Below are positions 7,518-15,794 of a stretch of 43,996 nucleotides of DNA, piece by piece; within the stretch, counting starts at the first letter, position 1; each line of letters begins with the position of its first letter. Position numbers and translations under genes: made by a program. Where the stretch lies: NCBI RefSeq assembly GCF_030147005.1, contig NZ_JASLAW010000156.1, positions 1 through 43,996 of the forward strand, given 5' to 3'. The notes beneath the pieces were generated by a model. It did not search any database and was not told where the DNA came from. It worked only from the letters and a program-made list of their open reading frames with translations. The DNA comes from Pseudomonas sp. GTDB lineage: Bacteria; Pseudomonadota; Gammaproteobacteria; Pseudomonadales; Pseudomonadaceae.

Positions 7518-8666
7518 ATGCCGTTACCGTCCATGAAAGAGCAGTTCGCCGCATTGATTGCCGCGCCGTCGGTCAGTTGCACTCAAGCGTCGCTCGACCA
7601 GACCAACCGCCCGGTAATCGATCTGCTCGCCGCTTGGCTGGGCGACCTGGGCTTCGCCATCGATATCCAGCAAGTCAGCCCCGGCAAGTTCAACCTGCTG
7701 GCAAGCTTTGGCAGTGGTCCTGGTGGCTTGGTGCTGGCCGGCCATAGCGACACGGTGCCCTACGACGAAGCACTGTGGAAAACCGATCCGCTTAAGCTGA
7801 CGGAAGTCGACGGCCGCTGGGTAGGATTGGGTAGTTGCGACATGAAAGGATTTTTTGCGCTGGCGATTGAAGCGGTGTTGCCACTGCTGGACCAGCCGTT
7901 CAAGCAACCGCTGCTGATCCTCGCCACCTGCGATGAAGAAAGCTCGATGTCCGGTGCCCGTGCATTGGCCGAAGCGGGGCGGCCGTTGGGCCGGGCGGCG
8001 GTGGTCGGCGAACCGACCGGCCTCAAGCCGGTCCGCCTGCACAAAGGCATCATGATGGAGCGGATCGACATCCTCGGCCGCAGCGGCCATTCGTCAGACC
8101 CGAGCCTGGGCCATAGCGCCCTCGAAGCCATGCACGACGCCATCGGCGAACTTCGCGGCCTGCGCCTTGCCTGGCAGCGCGAATACCGCAATCCGCAATT
8201 CAGCGTGCCACAGCCGACCATGAATTTCGGCTGCATCCATGGCGGCGACAACCCCAACCGCATCTGCGGCCAGTGCTCTCTGGAATTCGATCTGCGGCCC
8301 CTCCCGGGCATGGACCCTGAGGTACTGCGCGCCGCCATCCGGCAAAAACTCGAGCCCCTGGCCGAGCGCCATAAAGTCAAGATCGATTACGCGCCGCTGT
8401 TCCCGGAAGTACCGCCCTTCGAGCAGCCCGAAGACGCCGAGCTGGTGCGGGTGGCGGAACGTTTGACCGGCCATCGTGCCGAAGCAGTGGCGTTCGGCAC
8501 CGAAGCGCCTTATCTTCAGCGCCTTGGTTGTGAAACCCTGGTGCTCGGCCCTGGCGATATCGCCTGTGCGCACCAGCCGGGCGAATACCTTGAAATGTCA
8601 CGCTTGACGCCTACAGTGCGTCTATTGCGGGAATTGATCGAACATTACTGCCTGAAACCTGCATAA
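7518..8666 (+). CDS. argE: Acetylornithine deacetylase ArgE
   Basis: Metallohydrolase of the M20 family that removes acetate from N2-acetyl-L-ornithine in arginine synthesis, in the cytoplasm. The 382-residue length fits ArgE. Visible metal and catalytic motifs are GHSDTVPYD (H76, D78), GSCDMKG (D108) and ATCDEESSMSG (E140/E141), with a late GTEAPYLQ and DIACAHQPGE histidine region. The start MPLPSMKEQFA at 7518 has a GGGAG Shine-Dalgarno 7 bases upstream; the reading frame is open further upstream but that part lies antisense to the CYTH-CHAD gene. It is followed 136 bases later by argA on the same strand. Many bacteria use the ArgJ recycling route instead, so ArgE here may be secondary. Confidence 0.92.
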   Translation: MPLPSMKEQFAALIAAPSVSCTQASLDQTNRPVIDLLAAWLGDLGFAIDIQQVSPGKFNLLASFGSGPGGLVLAGHSDTVPYDEALWKTDPLKLTEVDGRWVGLGSCDMKGFFALAIEAVLPLLDQPFKQPLLILATCDEESSMSGARALAEAGRPLGRAAVVGEPTGLKPVRLHKGIMMERIDILGRSGHSSDPSLGHSALEAMHDAIGELRGLRLAWQREYRNPQFSVPQPTMNFGCIHGGDNPNRICGQCSLEFDLRPLPGMDPEVLRAAIRQKLEPLAERHKVKIDYAPLFPEVPPFEQPEDAELVRVAERLTGHRAEAVAFGTEAPYLQRLGCETLVLGPGDIACAHQPGEYLEMSRLTPTVRLLRELIEHYCLKPA

Positions 8667-8706
8667 ATTAACCCCCGCCTGTTCGTACATAGAAAGGAGA
8701 GTGAGC

Positions 8707-8733
8707 GTGTCGCCAAGCCTGTTCCGACGATAA
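8707..8733 (+). CDS. Possible arginine leader peptide upstream of argA
   Basis: A nine-codon frame GTG TCG CCA AGC CTG TTC CGA CGA TAA, encoding MSPSLFRR, preceded by a strong AGGAGA at 8695-8700 with 6-base spacing. It ends in two adjacent CGA arginine codons, which are rare in GC-rich pseudomonads, 69 bases before argA. This is the form expected of an arginine-sensing leader peptide. I do not see a clear terminator hairpin between it and argA, so mechanism is open. The whole reading may be chance. Confidence 0.35.
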   Translation: MSPSLFRR

Positions 8734-8802
8734 CCATCAGCCCGCTGTGCGCTTTCACGATTGATCCTTTTTTGGCTGCTTTTTATTACAGGCCCAGGTG
8801 TT

Positions 8803-10101
8803 ATGCCCGACTACGTTAATTGGCTTCGTCACGCTTCGCCCTACATCAACGCTCACCGCGACTGCACCTTTGTGGTGATGCTGCCGGGCGATGGTGTGGA
8901 ACACCCCAACTTCGGCAATATCGTCCACGACCTGGTGCTGCTGCACAGCCTGGGTGTGCGATTGGTGCTGGTGCACGGCTCGCGTCCGCAAATTGAAGCG
9001 CGCCTTGAGGCGCGGGGCCTGACCCCGGCTTATCACGAAGGCTTGCGCATTACCGATGCGGCGACGCTCGAATGCGTGATCGACGCGGTAGGGCAATTGC
9101 GTATCGCCATCGAAGCGCGCCTGTCCATGGACATGGCCTCATCGCCCATGCAGGGCTCGCGCCTGCGGGTGGCCAGCGGCAACCTGGTGACCGCGCGGCC
9201 AATCGGTGTGCTTGAAGGCGTGGACTATCACCACACCGGTGAAGTACGCCGGGTCGACCGCAAGGGCATCAACCGGTTGCTGGACGAGCGCTCGATCGTA
9301 CTGCTGTCGCCGCTGGGTTATTCGCCCACCGGTGAGATTTTCAACCTGGCCTGCGAAGACGTTGCCACCCGTGCCGCCATCGACTTGGGTGCCGACAAAT
9401 TGCTGCTGTTCGGGGCCGACTTGGGCTTGATCGATGAAAACGGCCGGCTGGTGCGTGAGTTGCGTCCGCAGCAAGTGCCGGCTCATCTGCAGCGCCTGGG
9501 CAGCAATTATCAGGCAGAGCTGCTCGATGCCGCCGCCGAAGCTTGCCGGGGTGGAGTAGGGCGCAGTCATATCGTCAGCTACGTCGAAGATGGCGCCTTG
9601 CTCACTGAACTGTTCACCCGCGACGGCGGCGGTACGCTGGTCGCACAGGAGCAATTCGAACTGGTGCGCGAAGCGGCAATTGAAGACGTCGGCGGTTTGC
9701 TCGACCTGATCAGCCCGCTGGAAGAGCAGGGCATTCTGGTACGTCGTTCCCGGGAAGTGCTTGAGCGTGAGATCGAGCAATTCAGCGTGGTCGAGCGTGA
9801 AGGCATGATCATCGCCTGCGCGGCGTTGTATCAGATCGCGGATTCGGATGCGGGTGAGTTGGCGTGCCTGGCGGTGAACCCGGAATACCGCCATGGCGCA
9901 CGAGGCGATGTGTTGCTCGAACGCATCGAGACCCGTGCCCGGGCCCAGGGCTTGAAGACTTTGTTTGTCCTCACCACCCGCACCGCGCACTGGTTCCGTG
10001 AGCGCGGCTTTGTGCCCAGCAGCGTGGACCGCCTGCCCTCGGCGCGGGCGTCGCTGTACAACTATCAGCGCAATTCGAAGATCTTCGAGAAAGCCCTGTA
10101 A
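8803..10101 (+). CDS. argA: N-acetylglutamate synthase ArgA
   Basis: Catalyses the first step of arginine biosynthesis, acetyl-CoA plus glutamate to N-acetylglutamate, and is normally feedback-inhibited by arginine. The 432-residue protein has the classic two-part build: an amino acid kinase-like domain (about 1-280, with LVLVHGSRPQIEARL and LLSPLGYSPTGEIFNL) and a GNAT acetyltransferase domain (about 290-432, with CLAVNPEYRHGARGDVLL and RERGFVPSS). The start MPDYVNWLRHASPYIN at 8803 is the Pseudomonas ArgA N-terminus; a TTG at 8761 in the same frame is less likely. The Shine-Dalgarno is modest. It lies downstream of argE, with a possible leader peptide between. Confidence 0.95.
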   Translation: MPDYVNWLRHASPYINAHRDCTFVVMLPGDGVEHPNFGNIVHDLVLLHSLGVRLVLVHGSRPQIEARLEARGLTPAYHEGLRITDAATLECVIDAVGQLRIAIEARLSMDMASSPMQGSRLRVASGNLVTARPIGVLEGVDYHHTGEVRRVDRKGINRLLDERSIVLLSPLGYSPTGEIFNLACEDVATRAAIDLGADKLLLFGADLGLIDENGRLVRELRPQQVPAHLQRLGSNYQAELLDAAAEACRGGVGRSHIVSYVEDGALLTELFTRDGGGTLVAQEQFELVREAAIEDVGGLLDLISPLEEQGILVRRSREVLEREIEQFSVVEREGMIIACAALYQIADSDAGELACLAVNPEYRHGARGDVLLERIETRARAQGLKTLFVLTTRTAHWFRERGFVPSSVDRLPSARASLYNYQRNSKIFEKAL

Positions 10102-10129
10102 ACGCGATCCAGCAAACACTACCTATCAA

Positions 10130-10165
10130 AATGTGGGAGGGGCTTGCCCCCCAACCTCCCACATT
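10130..10165. repeat. Short REP-type hairpin, possible terminator
   Basis: AATGTGGGAGG (10130-10140) pairs with CCTCCCACATT (10155-10165), with an inner GGGCTTGCCCC-like core. It lies between convergent argA and the TauA-like gene and may end both transcripts. Confidence 0.7.
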
Positions 10166-10174
10166 GGACCGCGT

Positions 10175-11161
10175 TTATTCCGTGATGAATTTATCGGTCA
10201 CATAGGCGGAATAATCCGGCAATACGGTTTCCACCTTGCCCTGCTCCTTCAGAAACTTCGCCGTTTCCCCAATCGCTTTCGCCGTGCCGCCCTTGAGCAA
10301 CGCGTCGGTTTGCTGCGCCTGTGCATCCGGGAATGTGGTGCCGGCCAACAATTCAGGGATGTCAGCGGCGTTCGAGCCTGTCAATTTGGCGATTTTGCGT
10401 ACCGGTTCTGAATCCACCGTCCAGCTGTCCTTATGCGCGGCATAGTCGGCAAAGGCGTCCAGCGTGACCCTGGCAAACCTGGCCACGACTTCGGGATGTT
10501 TTTCCGCGAAATCCTTGCGCGCCACCCATACCTCAAAGGTCGGCGCCCCCCACTGAGCCACCTGCGCCGCGTCTGTCAGGGTTTTGCCGGTCTTGCGGAT
10601 TTCGCCGAGGGCTGGTGACCACACGAATGCGCCGTCAATATCTCCCCGTTTCCATGCGGCTGCGATTTCGGCCGGTTGCAGGTTCACGACTTTGACTTGT
10701 CGGGTGTCCAGCCCCCAATGCTTCAGTGCGCCCAGCAGGCTGTAATGGGAGGTCGAAACGAACGGCGTGGCGATGGTTTTGCCGATCAGGTCGGCGGGTT
10801 TGTCGATACCGCTGCCATTACGCACCACCAGGGCTTCAGAAGCATTGATTTGTGCCGATACGATAAACGCCACAATCGGTAGATTGCGTGAAGCTGCCGC
10901 CGCGAGCGGGCTGGAACCCAGGTTGCCGATTTGCACATCGCCGGAGGCGATGGCCGTGACCACGTCGGGGCCACTGTTGAACCTGCGCCAATGGATCTTT
11001 TCGCCAATGGCTTTTTCGTAGAGGCCATCGGCCTGGGGGACTTTGCTGGGATCGATGCCGGTCTGGTAGCCGACCGTCAGGTCGGCCGCGTTGACACAAA
11101 AAGAAAGTAATGCCGATACAAAAACTGTAACAAATTGACGGGAGGATGTGCGTTTGGCCAT
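10175..11161 (-). CDS. TauA-like taurine/sulfonate ABC substrate-binding protein
   Basis: A 328-residue periplasmic binding protein of the taurine/nitrate/sulfonate group. A signal peptide covers about residues 1-25 (hydrophobic FVTVFVSALLSFCVNA). The mature part starts ADLTVGYQTGIDPSKVPQADG and includes IGNLGSSPLAAAASR and ATPFVSTSHYSLLGAL, matching TauA. No TauB, TauC or TauD is adjacent, so it must share a permease, possibly SsuBC further along, or one outside the window. It is divergent from the OprD-type porin at 11532 and close to the lsfA-ssu cluster, which supports a role in sulfur supply. Taurine as the ligand is inferred from family resemblance. Confidence 0.85.
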   Translation of the reverse strand: MAKRTSSRQFVTVFVSALLSFCVNAADLTVGYQTGIDPSKVPQADGLYEKAIGEKIHWRRFNSGPDVVTAIASGDVQIGNLGSSPLAAAASRNLPIVAFIVSAQINASEALVVRNGSGIDKPADLIGKTIATPFVSTSHYSLLGALKHWGLDTRQVKVVNLQPAEIAAAWKRGDIDGAFVWSPALGEIRKTGKTLTDAAQVAQWGAPTFEVWVARKDFAEKHPEVVARFARVTLDAFADYAAHKDSWTVDSEPVRKIAKLTGSNAADIPELLAGTTFPDAQAQQTDALLKGGTAKAIGETAKFLKEQGKVETVLPDYSAYVTDKFITE

Positions 11162-11531
11162 GATGGCGTCGCCTTTTTGATCGTGAGTGACGTATGCAAC
11201 AGAGCGTCAACACTAGTCGATCTAAAAAAGCACTAATAAATACCCTTTAGGAATTAGCTTATGGGTGGGTTCGTCTAGCCTGACTAGCCTGTTTCATGAT
11301 TGTGCTTATTCCTGAATCGTATTAAAAAGAATGAAACAATTCTTTTTGGGTGTATGAAAAACTCATTACCCTGCAGGGACCAAATCAACTGCGATTAGAC
11401 GAAGGTAGTAGACACGTCAGGTTACGATTGACTTGCTAGTCACTATCTGGCGCTAATCGCGCATCTGTGGATCGAGGGCGTCAGACCCGAGACCAAAGAA
11501 ATACAAAAATTAGAAATGAGAGGAGCGGTAC
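11162..11531. promoter_or_regulatory. Divergent tauA-like/oprD promoter region
   Basis: A 370-base gap, clearly more AT-rich than the surrounding genes. It contains an inverted repeat AAAAAGAAT (11324-11332) / ATTCTTTTT (11339-11347) and several T/A-rich blocks. The layout fits two divergent promoters; binding by a sulfur regulator such as CysB is inference. A clear GAGGAG Shine-Dalgarno precedes the porin start. Confidence 0.5.
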
Positions 11532-12875
11532 ATGAAGAAGTCCACCTTGGCTGTGGCTGTAGCGTTGGGCGCAATCGCCCAGCAAGCAGGCGCTGCCGGT
11601 TTCATCGAAGACAGCAAGGCCACACTGGGTCTGCGTAACTTTTACATCAACACCGATAACCGCGAAGGCACTGCCAACCCAAGCAAGAACGAAGAATGGG
11701 GCCAAGGCTTCGATCTGCGCTTCATCTCCGGTTATACCCAAGGCACCGTTGGCTTCGGTCTTGACGCGATTGGCCTGTTGGGTGTCCGTCTTGATTCCGG
11801 TGGCGGTACCAACGGCGCAACCGCCAGTTCGTACGGCGGCACCATCTTCCCGAGCAAATCCAATGGCGAAGCCGTTGATAACTACTCGAGCCTGGGCCTG
11901 ACTGCCAAAGCCAAGGTCTCCCAGACTGAATTGAAGCTGGGTACCTTGCAGCCCAAGCTGCCGGTTATCGTGACCAACGATGGTCGTATGCTGCCGCAGA
12001 CCTTCCAGGGTGGCCAGATCACCTCCGGCGAATTCAAGGACCTGACCCTGGTTGCCGGTCAGATCGAAAAAGCCAAAGGCCGTAACTCCAGCAACAACGA
12101 AAGCCTGTCCATCTCCGGCGCCAACAGCCGTGGTGTGAACTGGCGTTCGAGCAACAAGTTCTACTACGCCGGTGGCGACTACAAGATCACCAAGGATCTG
12201 ACCGCCCAGTACTACTACGGCAACCTGGAAGATTTCTACAAACAACACTTCCTGGGCCTGACTCACAACTGGGCTATCGGTCCAGGCGTGTTGAAGTCCG
12301 ACCTGCGTTACTTCAACAGCTCCGACGACGGTAACAACGGCAACCAGTCCGCGTACTTCTCCACCGGCAACTACGGTGGCGTCAACTCCGGCCGTGGCAA
12401 GGTCGACAACAACCTGTACAGCGGCCTGTTCCTGTACTCGGTGGCCGGTCACACCTTTGGTGGCGGTTATCAGGTCAGCAACGGCAGCAGCGACTTCCCT
12501 TGGCTGAACCAGGGTGATGGCTCGTCGGCGTATATCACCACCGACATGCAAATCCAGAAGTTCGCCCGCGCAGGCGAGCGTACCTGGCAAGCTCGCTACT
12601 CCTACGACTTCGCCAAGGTTGGCGTACCTGGCCTGACCGCCGGCCTCGTGTACCTGAAGGGCGACCATATCGACACCGTCGCCAGCAACCGTGCCGAATT
12701 CACCGGCCAGTCCGAGTGGGAACGTGACATCACTGTTGCCTACGTCGTACCGGAAGGTCCGCTGAAAAACGTCGGCGTGGCATGGAAAAACGCTATGTGG
12801 CGCAGCGATATCGCCAACGCGCGTAACCAGGACGAAAACCGCTTGATCGTCAGCTACTCGATCCCGCTGTTGTAA
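11532..12875 (+). CDS. OprD family outer membrane porin
   Basis: A 447-residue outer membrane channel of the OprD family, which takes up specific small solutes. The signal peptide MKKSTLAVAVALGAIAQQAGA is cleaved before AGFIEDSKATLGLRNFYIN, the standard OprD mature start. Conserved blocks include EEWGQGFDLRFISGYTQGTVGFGLD and VGVDAIGLLG-like strands, PKLPVIVTNDGRMLPQTFQGGQI, and the C-terminal NARNQDENRLIVSYSIPLL ending in a hydrophobic beta-strand. Length is typical. The substrate cannot be read from sequence; its place between a TauA-like gene and lsfA-ssu suggests a sulfur source such as a sulfonate or sulfate ester. A strong terminator hairpin follows. Confidence 0.93.
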   Translation: MKKSTLAVAVALGAIAQQAGAAGFIEDSKATLGLRNFYINTDNREGTANPSKNEEWGQGFDLRFISGYTQGTVGFGLDAIGLLGVRLDSGGGTNGATASSYGGTIFPSKSNGEAVDNYSSLGLTAKAKVSQTELKLGTLQPKLPVIVTNDGRMLPQTFQGGQITSGEFKDLTLVAGQIEKAKGRNSSNNESLSISGANSRGVNWRSSNKFYYAGGDYKITKDLTAQYYYGNLEDFYKQHFLGLTHNWAIGPGVLKSDLRYFNSSDDGNNGNQSAYFSTGNYGGVNSGRGKVDNNLYSGLFLYSVAGHTFGGGYQVSNGSSDFPWLNQGDGSSAYITTDMQIQKFARAGERTWQARYSYDFAKVGVPGLTAGLVYLKGDHIDTVASNRAEFTGQSEWERDITVAYVVPEGPLKNVGVAWKNAMWRSDIANARNQDENRLIVSYSIPLL

Positions 12876-12885
12876 GACTGTAAAA

Positions 12886-12925
12886 CCTTGCCCGGCGCAA
12901 TGCCGGGCAAGGTGTCTTGCTTTTC
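12886..12925 (+). terminator. Terminator of the OprD-type gene
   Basis: An 11-bp stem CCTTGCCCGGC (12886-12896) with GCCGGGCAAGG (12902-12912), loop GCAAT, followed by a T-rich tail. It begins 10 bases after the porin stop. Confidence 0.85.
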
Positions 12926-13029
12926 AAGTCGGGCTCAACCCCGCAAGCCCTTCCTGAACCCTCTTTGTACAGCGTCTCAAGGCCTTCTCGAACCTTGGAA
13001 GCGATGGTGCTCCTCGGCCCTGATGACGT

Positions 13030-13110
13030 CCAATGAACAGATTTTTAATATTCTTTTATCGTCTAGATAAATCGATATTCATTCTTTTTAAATTCTCTTC
13101 AAACCCTGCA
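13030..13110 (+). promoter_or_regulatory. AT-rich promoter island upstream of lsfA
   Basis: A sharply AT-rich stretch (for example TTTTTAATATTCTTTTATCG and CATTCTTTTTAAATTC) in otherwise GC-rich DNA, 40-115 bases before the lsfA start. Sulfate-starvation promoters activated by CysB-type regulators are AT-rich in this way; the assignment is inference. Confidence 0.4.
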
Positions 13111-13146
13111 CAGTGGGCTCCATAAGCAGTCATCAGGAGCCACATC

Positions 13147-13785
13147 ATGAGCCTAAGATTGGGCGACATCGCCCCCGACTTCGAGCAGGATTCCAGCGCC
13201 GGCACGATTCGTTTCCACGAATGGCTGGGCGATAGCTGGGGTGTGCTGTTTTCCCACCCCGCGGACTTCACACCGGTGTGCACCACCGAGTTGGGCTTCA
13301 CCGCCAAGCTCAAGGATGAATTCGCCCGGCGGGGCGTCAAGGCCATTGCGTTGTCGGTAGACCCGGTGGACTCGCACCACAAGTGGATCGAAGACATCAA
13401 CGAAACCCAGAACACCGTCGTCAATTTCCCGATCCTGGCCGATGCCGACCGCAAGGTCTCGGACCTCTACGACCTGATCCACCCCAACGCCAGCGACACC
13501 CTCACGGTGCGTTCCTTGTTCGTGATCGACCCGAACAAGAAGATTCGCCTGACCATCACCTACCCGGCCAGCACTGGCCGTAACTTCCATGAAATCCTGC
13601 GGGTGATCGACTCGTTGCAATTGACCGACAACCATAAGGTCGCCACCCCGGCCAACTGGCAGGACGGGGATGAAGTGGTGATCGTGCCGTCGCTCAAGGA
13701 TGAGGAAGAGATCAAGAAACGCTTTCCGAAGGGCTACAGGGCAGTCAAACCGTACCTGCGCCTTACTCCACAGCCCAATCGTTGA
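13147..13785 (+). CDS. lsfA: 1-Cys peroxiredoxin LsfA
   Basis: A 212-residue Prx6-type peroxiredoxin that reduces peroxides. The catalytic PxxxTxxC motif is PADFTPVC with the peroxidatic cysteine at C45, and the C-terminal extension typical of Prx6 (PANWQDGDEVVIVPSLKDEE, about 170-190) is present. There is no second resolving cysteine in the usual 2-Cys position, consistent with a 1-Cys mechanism. In pseudomonads LsfA is induced by sulfate starvation and encoded just upstream of ssuEADCBF, exactly as here. A CAGGAG Shine-Dalgarno precedes the ATG. It is followed by a REP element and a strong terminator, so it is transcribed separately from ssuE. Confidence 0.93.
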   Translation: MSLRLGDIAPDFEQDSSAGTIRFHEWLGDSWGVLFSHPADFTPVCTTELGFTAKLKDEFARRGVKAIALSVDPVDSHHKWIEDINETQNTVVNFPILADADRKVSDLYDLIHPNASDTLTVRSLFVIDPNKKIRLTITYPASTGRNFHEILRVIDSLQLTDNHKVATPANWQDGDEVVIVPSLKDEEEIKKRFPKGYRAVKPYLRLTPQPNR

Positions 13786-13795
13786 CGCAAAACTG

Positions 13796-13886
13796 ATGTG
13801 GGAGCGGGCGTGCTCGCGAAAGCGGCGTGTCGTCAAAAGAAGCATCAACTGACAGCCCGCATTCGTGAGCAAGCCCGCTCCCACAT
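13796..13886. repeat. REP pair palindrome downstream of lsfA
   Basis: ATGTGGGAGCGGGCGTGCTCG-type left arm from 13796 and a complementary right arm ending CGCTCCCACAT at 13886, with a few mismatches. It is the same family as the copies at 5884 and 25699. Confidence 0.85.
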
Positions 13887-13933
13887 TTCTACCGCGTTTC
13901 AAGCTGAAATCGACTCGCGCAGCAGGGGTTTTC

Positions 13934-13957
13934 AGGCCGTTTCGACGGCCTTTTTTT
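13934..13957 (+). terminator. Rho-independent terminator after lsfA
   Basis: AGGCCGT-TTCG-ACGGCCT followed directly by a run of seven T. It is a textbook terminator with a UUCG tetraloop, separating lsfA from ssuE. Confidence 0.92.
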
Positions 13958-13964
13958 GCGCCTG

Positions 13965-14060
13965 AAGATCCGTTTGTTACATATGTTTTTATGGAATAAA
14001 CAAATGAATAAATAAGATTTAAAGATATATGAATCTGCTGCTAAGGTCTGTTCCATCTTG
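13965..14060 (+). promoter_or_regulatory. AT-rich promoter island upstream of ssuE
   Basis: A strongly AT-rich segment (TTGTTACATATGTTTTTATGG and AATAAATAAGATTTAAAG) ending about 50 bases before ssuE. It resembles the AT-rich stretch before lsfA, fitting a CysB/Cbl-type activated sulfate-starvation promoter. The regulator is inferred. Confidence 0.45.
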
Positions 14061-14110
14061 GCGCCATCGTCACACAACGAATCGCCGACACTTGCTCAAG
14101 GAATACTTGC

Positions 14111-14704
14111 ATGCTGGTCGTAACACTTGGAGGCAGTCCCAGTCAGCGTTCCCGCTCAGGGGTTTTGCTGCACAAAGCCCGTCAATGGTTGCAGGACCAG
14201 GGCGTGGAAGTGGTGAGTTACCAGATACGCGACTTCCCGGCTGAAGACCTGCTGCATGCGCGGTTCGACAGCCCCAAGGTCATTGACCTGTTGCAGCAAG
14301 TGGCGAATGCCGATGGCCTGGTGATCGCCACGCCGGTGTACAAGGCGTCGTTCTCCGGTGCCTTGAAGACGGTACTCGACTTGCTGCCCGAGCGCGCCCT
14401 GGCCCACAAGGTGGTCTTGCCGATGGCCACCGGCGGTAGCATCGCGCACATGCTGGCGGTGGACTACGCCCTCAAGCCCGTGCTGTCGGCGCTGAAGGCG
14501 CAGGAATTGCTCCATGGGATTTACGCCGAAGACAGCCAGATCGCCTACGGCGAAGGCAGTGCCCAGGCGCAATTGGTGCCCGTGCTTGAACAGCGTTTGC
14601 ACGAGGCCCTGGAGCAGTTTTACAGCGCCATGGCCCGCCGCCCGAAACCGCTGGACCCGCATGTATTGAATGAACGCTTGTTGAGTGCTCGCTGGAGCAT
14701 TTGA
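14111..14704 (+). CDS. ssuE: NAD(P)H-dependent FMN reductase SsuE
   Basis: A 197-residue flavodoxin-like FMN reductase that supplies FMNH2 to the monooxygenase SsuD. It begins MLVVTLGGSPSQRSRSGVLL, the nucleotide-binding start of the SsuE group, and contains ADGLVIATPVYKASFSGALK (about 73-92) with the conserved TPVYK flavin loop, and LPMATGGSIAHMLAVDYALK. Length is close to E. coli SsuE (191). It is the first gene of ssuEADCBF; the 96-base gap before ssuA is the largest in the cluster. Confidence 0.94.
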   Translation: MLVVTLGGSPSQRSRSGVLLHKARQWLQDQGVEVVSYQIRDFPAEDLLHARFDSPKVIDLLQQVANADGLVIATPVYKASFSGALKTVLDLLPERALAHKVVLPMATGGSIAHMLAVDYALKPVLSALKAQELLHGIYAEDSQIAYGEGSAQAQLVPVLEQRLHEALEQFYSAMARRPKPLDPHVLNERLLSARWSI

Positions 14705-14800
14705 GCCTCACCCCGACATCTGGAAACACTCACCTTACTCAGCCGCCAACGGCCAAGCAGGTGCAGCCAACACCCCCATCGCATATTTGGAGAGAGCGCC

Positions 14801-15769
14801 ATGCGCACTGTCATTTTGCGTCGTGGTCTGGTCGCACTGTTTGCTGCGGCTGTGTCCTTCGGCGCCATCGTTCAAGCCCACGCCGCACAAACCCTGCGGA
14901 TCGGTTATCAGAAATACGGCACGCTGGTGCTGCTCAAGGCCAAGGGCTCCCTGGAAAGTCGCCTGGCGGCCCAGGGCGTGCAGGTGCAATGGACCGAATT
15001 CCCCGGCGGCCCGCAATTGCTCGAGGGCCTGAACGTCGGCTCAATCGACTTTGGCGTCACCGGCGAAACCCCACCCGTATTCGCCCAGGCCGCCGGTGCG
15101 GATCTGCTTTACGTGGCCTACGAGCCGCCGGCGCCGACCAGTGAAGCGATCCTGGTGCCGAAGGAGTCAACGATCAAATCGGTGGCCGAGCTCAAGGGCA
15201 AGAAAATTGTCCTGAACAAAGGCTCCAACGTGCACTACCTGCTGGTACGTGCGCTGGAAGACGCCGGCCTGGCCTACACCGACGTGAAAACCGTGTTCCT
15301 GCCGCCCGCCGATGCCCGCGCCGCCTTCGAGCGCGGCAGTGTGGACGCCTGGGTGATCTGGGACCCCTACCAGGCCGCCGCCGAGAAACAGCTGCAAGCG
15401 CGCACCCTGCGCGACGGTACCGGCATTGCCGATAACCACCAGTTCTACCTGGCGACCAGGCCCTACGCCGAACAGCACCCCGAGGTGATCAAGGCGCTGG
15501 TGGAAGAAGTGCGCGCCGTGGGCGAATGGTCCAAGGCCAACCCCCAGCAAGTGACTGACCAGGTCGCACCGCTGCTCGGCCTGCCCGCTGATATCACCCT
15601 GACCTCGGTGAAACGCCAGGGCTACGGCGCGCTGTTCCTCACGCCTGACGTGGTCGCGGCCCAGCAGAAAATCGCCGACAGCTTCTACCAGCTCAAATTG
15701 ATCCCCAAGCCCTTGAGCATCAAGGACGTGATCTGGACCCCGCCCGCCGCTGTTGCCAAAGCGCCGTAA
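14801..15769 (+). CDS. ssuA: Alkanesulfonate ABC substrate-binding protein SsuA
   Basis: A 322-residue periplasmic binding protein for aliphatic sulfonates. A signal peptide (hydrophobic GLVALFAAAVSFGAIVQAHA, cleaved near residue 27) precedes the mature TLRIGYQKYGTLVLLKAKG, the SsuA-type N-terminus. EFPGGPQLLEGLNVGSIDFG and DAWVIWDPYQAAAEKQLQAR are characteristic ligand-pocket blocks. A GGAGAG Shine-Dalgarno lies before the ATG. It works with SsuC and SsuB and delivers sulfonates for SsuD. Confidence 0.94.
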   Translation: MRTVILRRGLVALFAAAVSFGAIVQAHAAQTLRIGYQKYGTLVLLKAKGSLESRLAAQGVQVQWTEFPGGPQLLEGLNVGSIDFGVTGETPPVFAQAAGADLLYVAYEPPAPTSEAILVPKESTIKSVAELKGKKIVLNKGSNVHYLLVRALEDAGLAYTDVKTVFLPPADARAAFERGSVDAWVIWDPYQAAAEKQLQARTLRDGTGIADNHQFYLATRPYAEQHPEVIKALVEEVRAVGEWSKANPQQVTDQVAPLLGLPADITLTSVKRQGYGALFLTPDVVAAQQKIADSFYQLKLIPKPLSIKDVIWTPPAAVAKAP

Positions 15770-15794
15770 TCCGACTTTTTCAGGAGACAACTCC

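Noticed and set aside
11481..12668. A 395-codon open frame on the minus strand
   Set aside because: It is antisense to the clear OprD-type porin.
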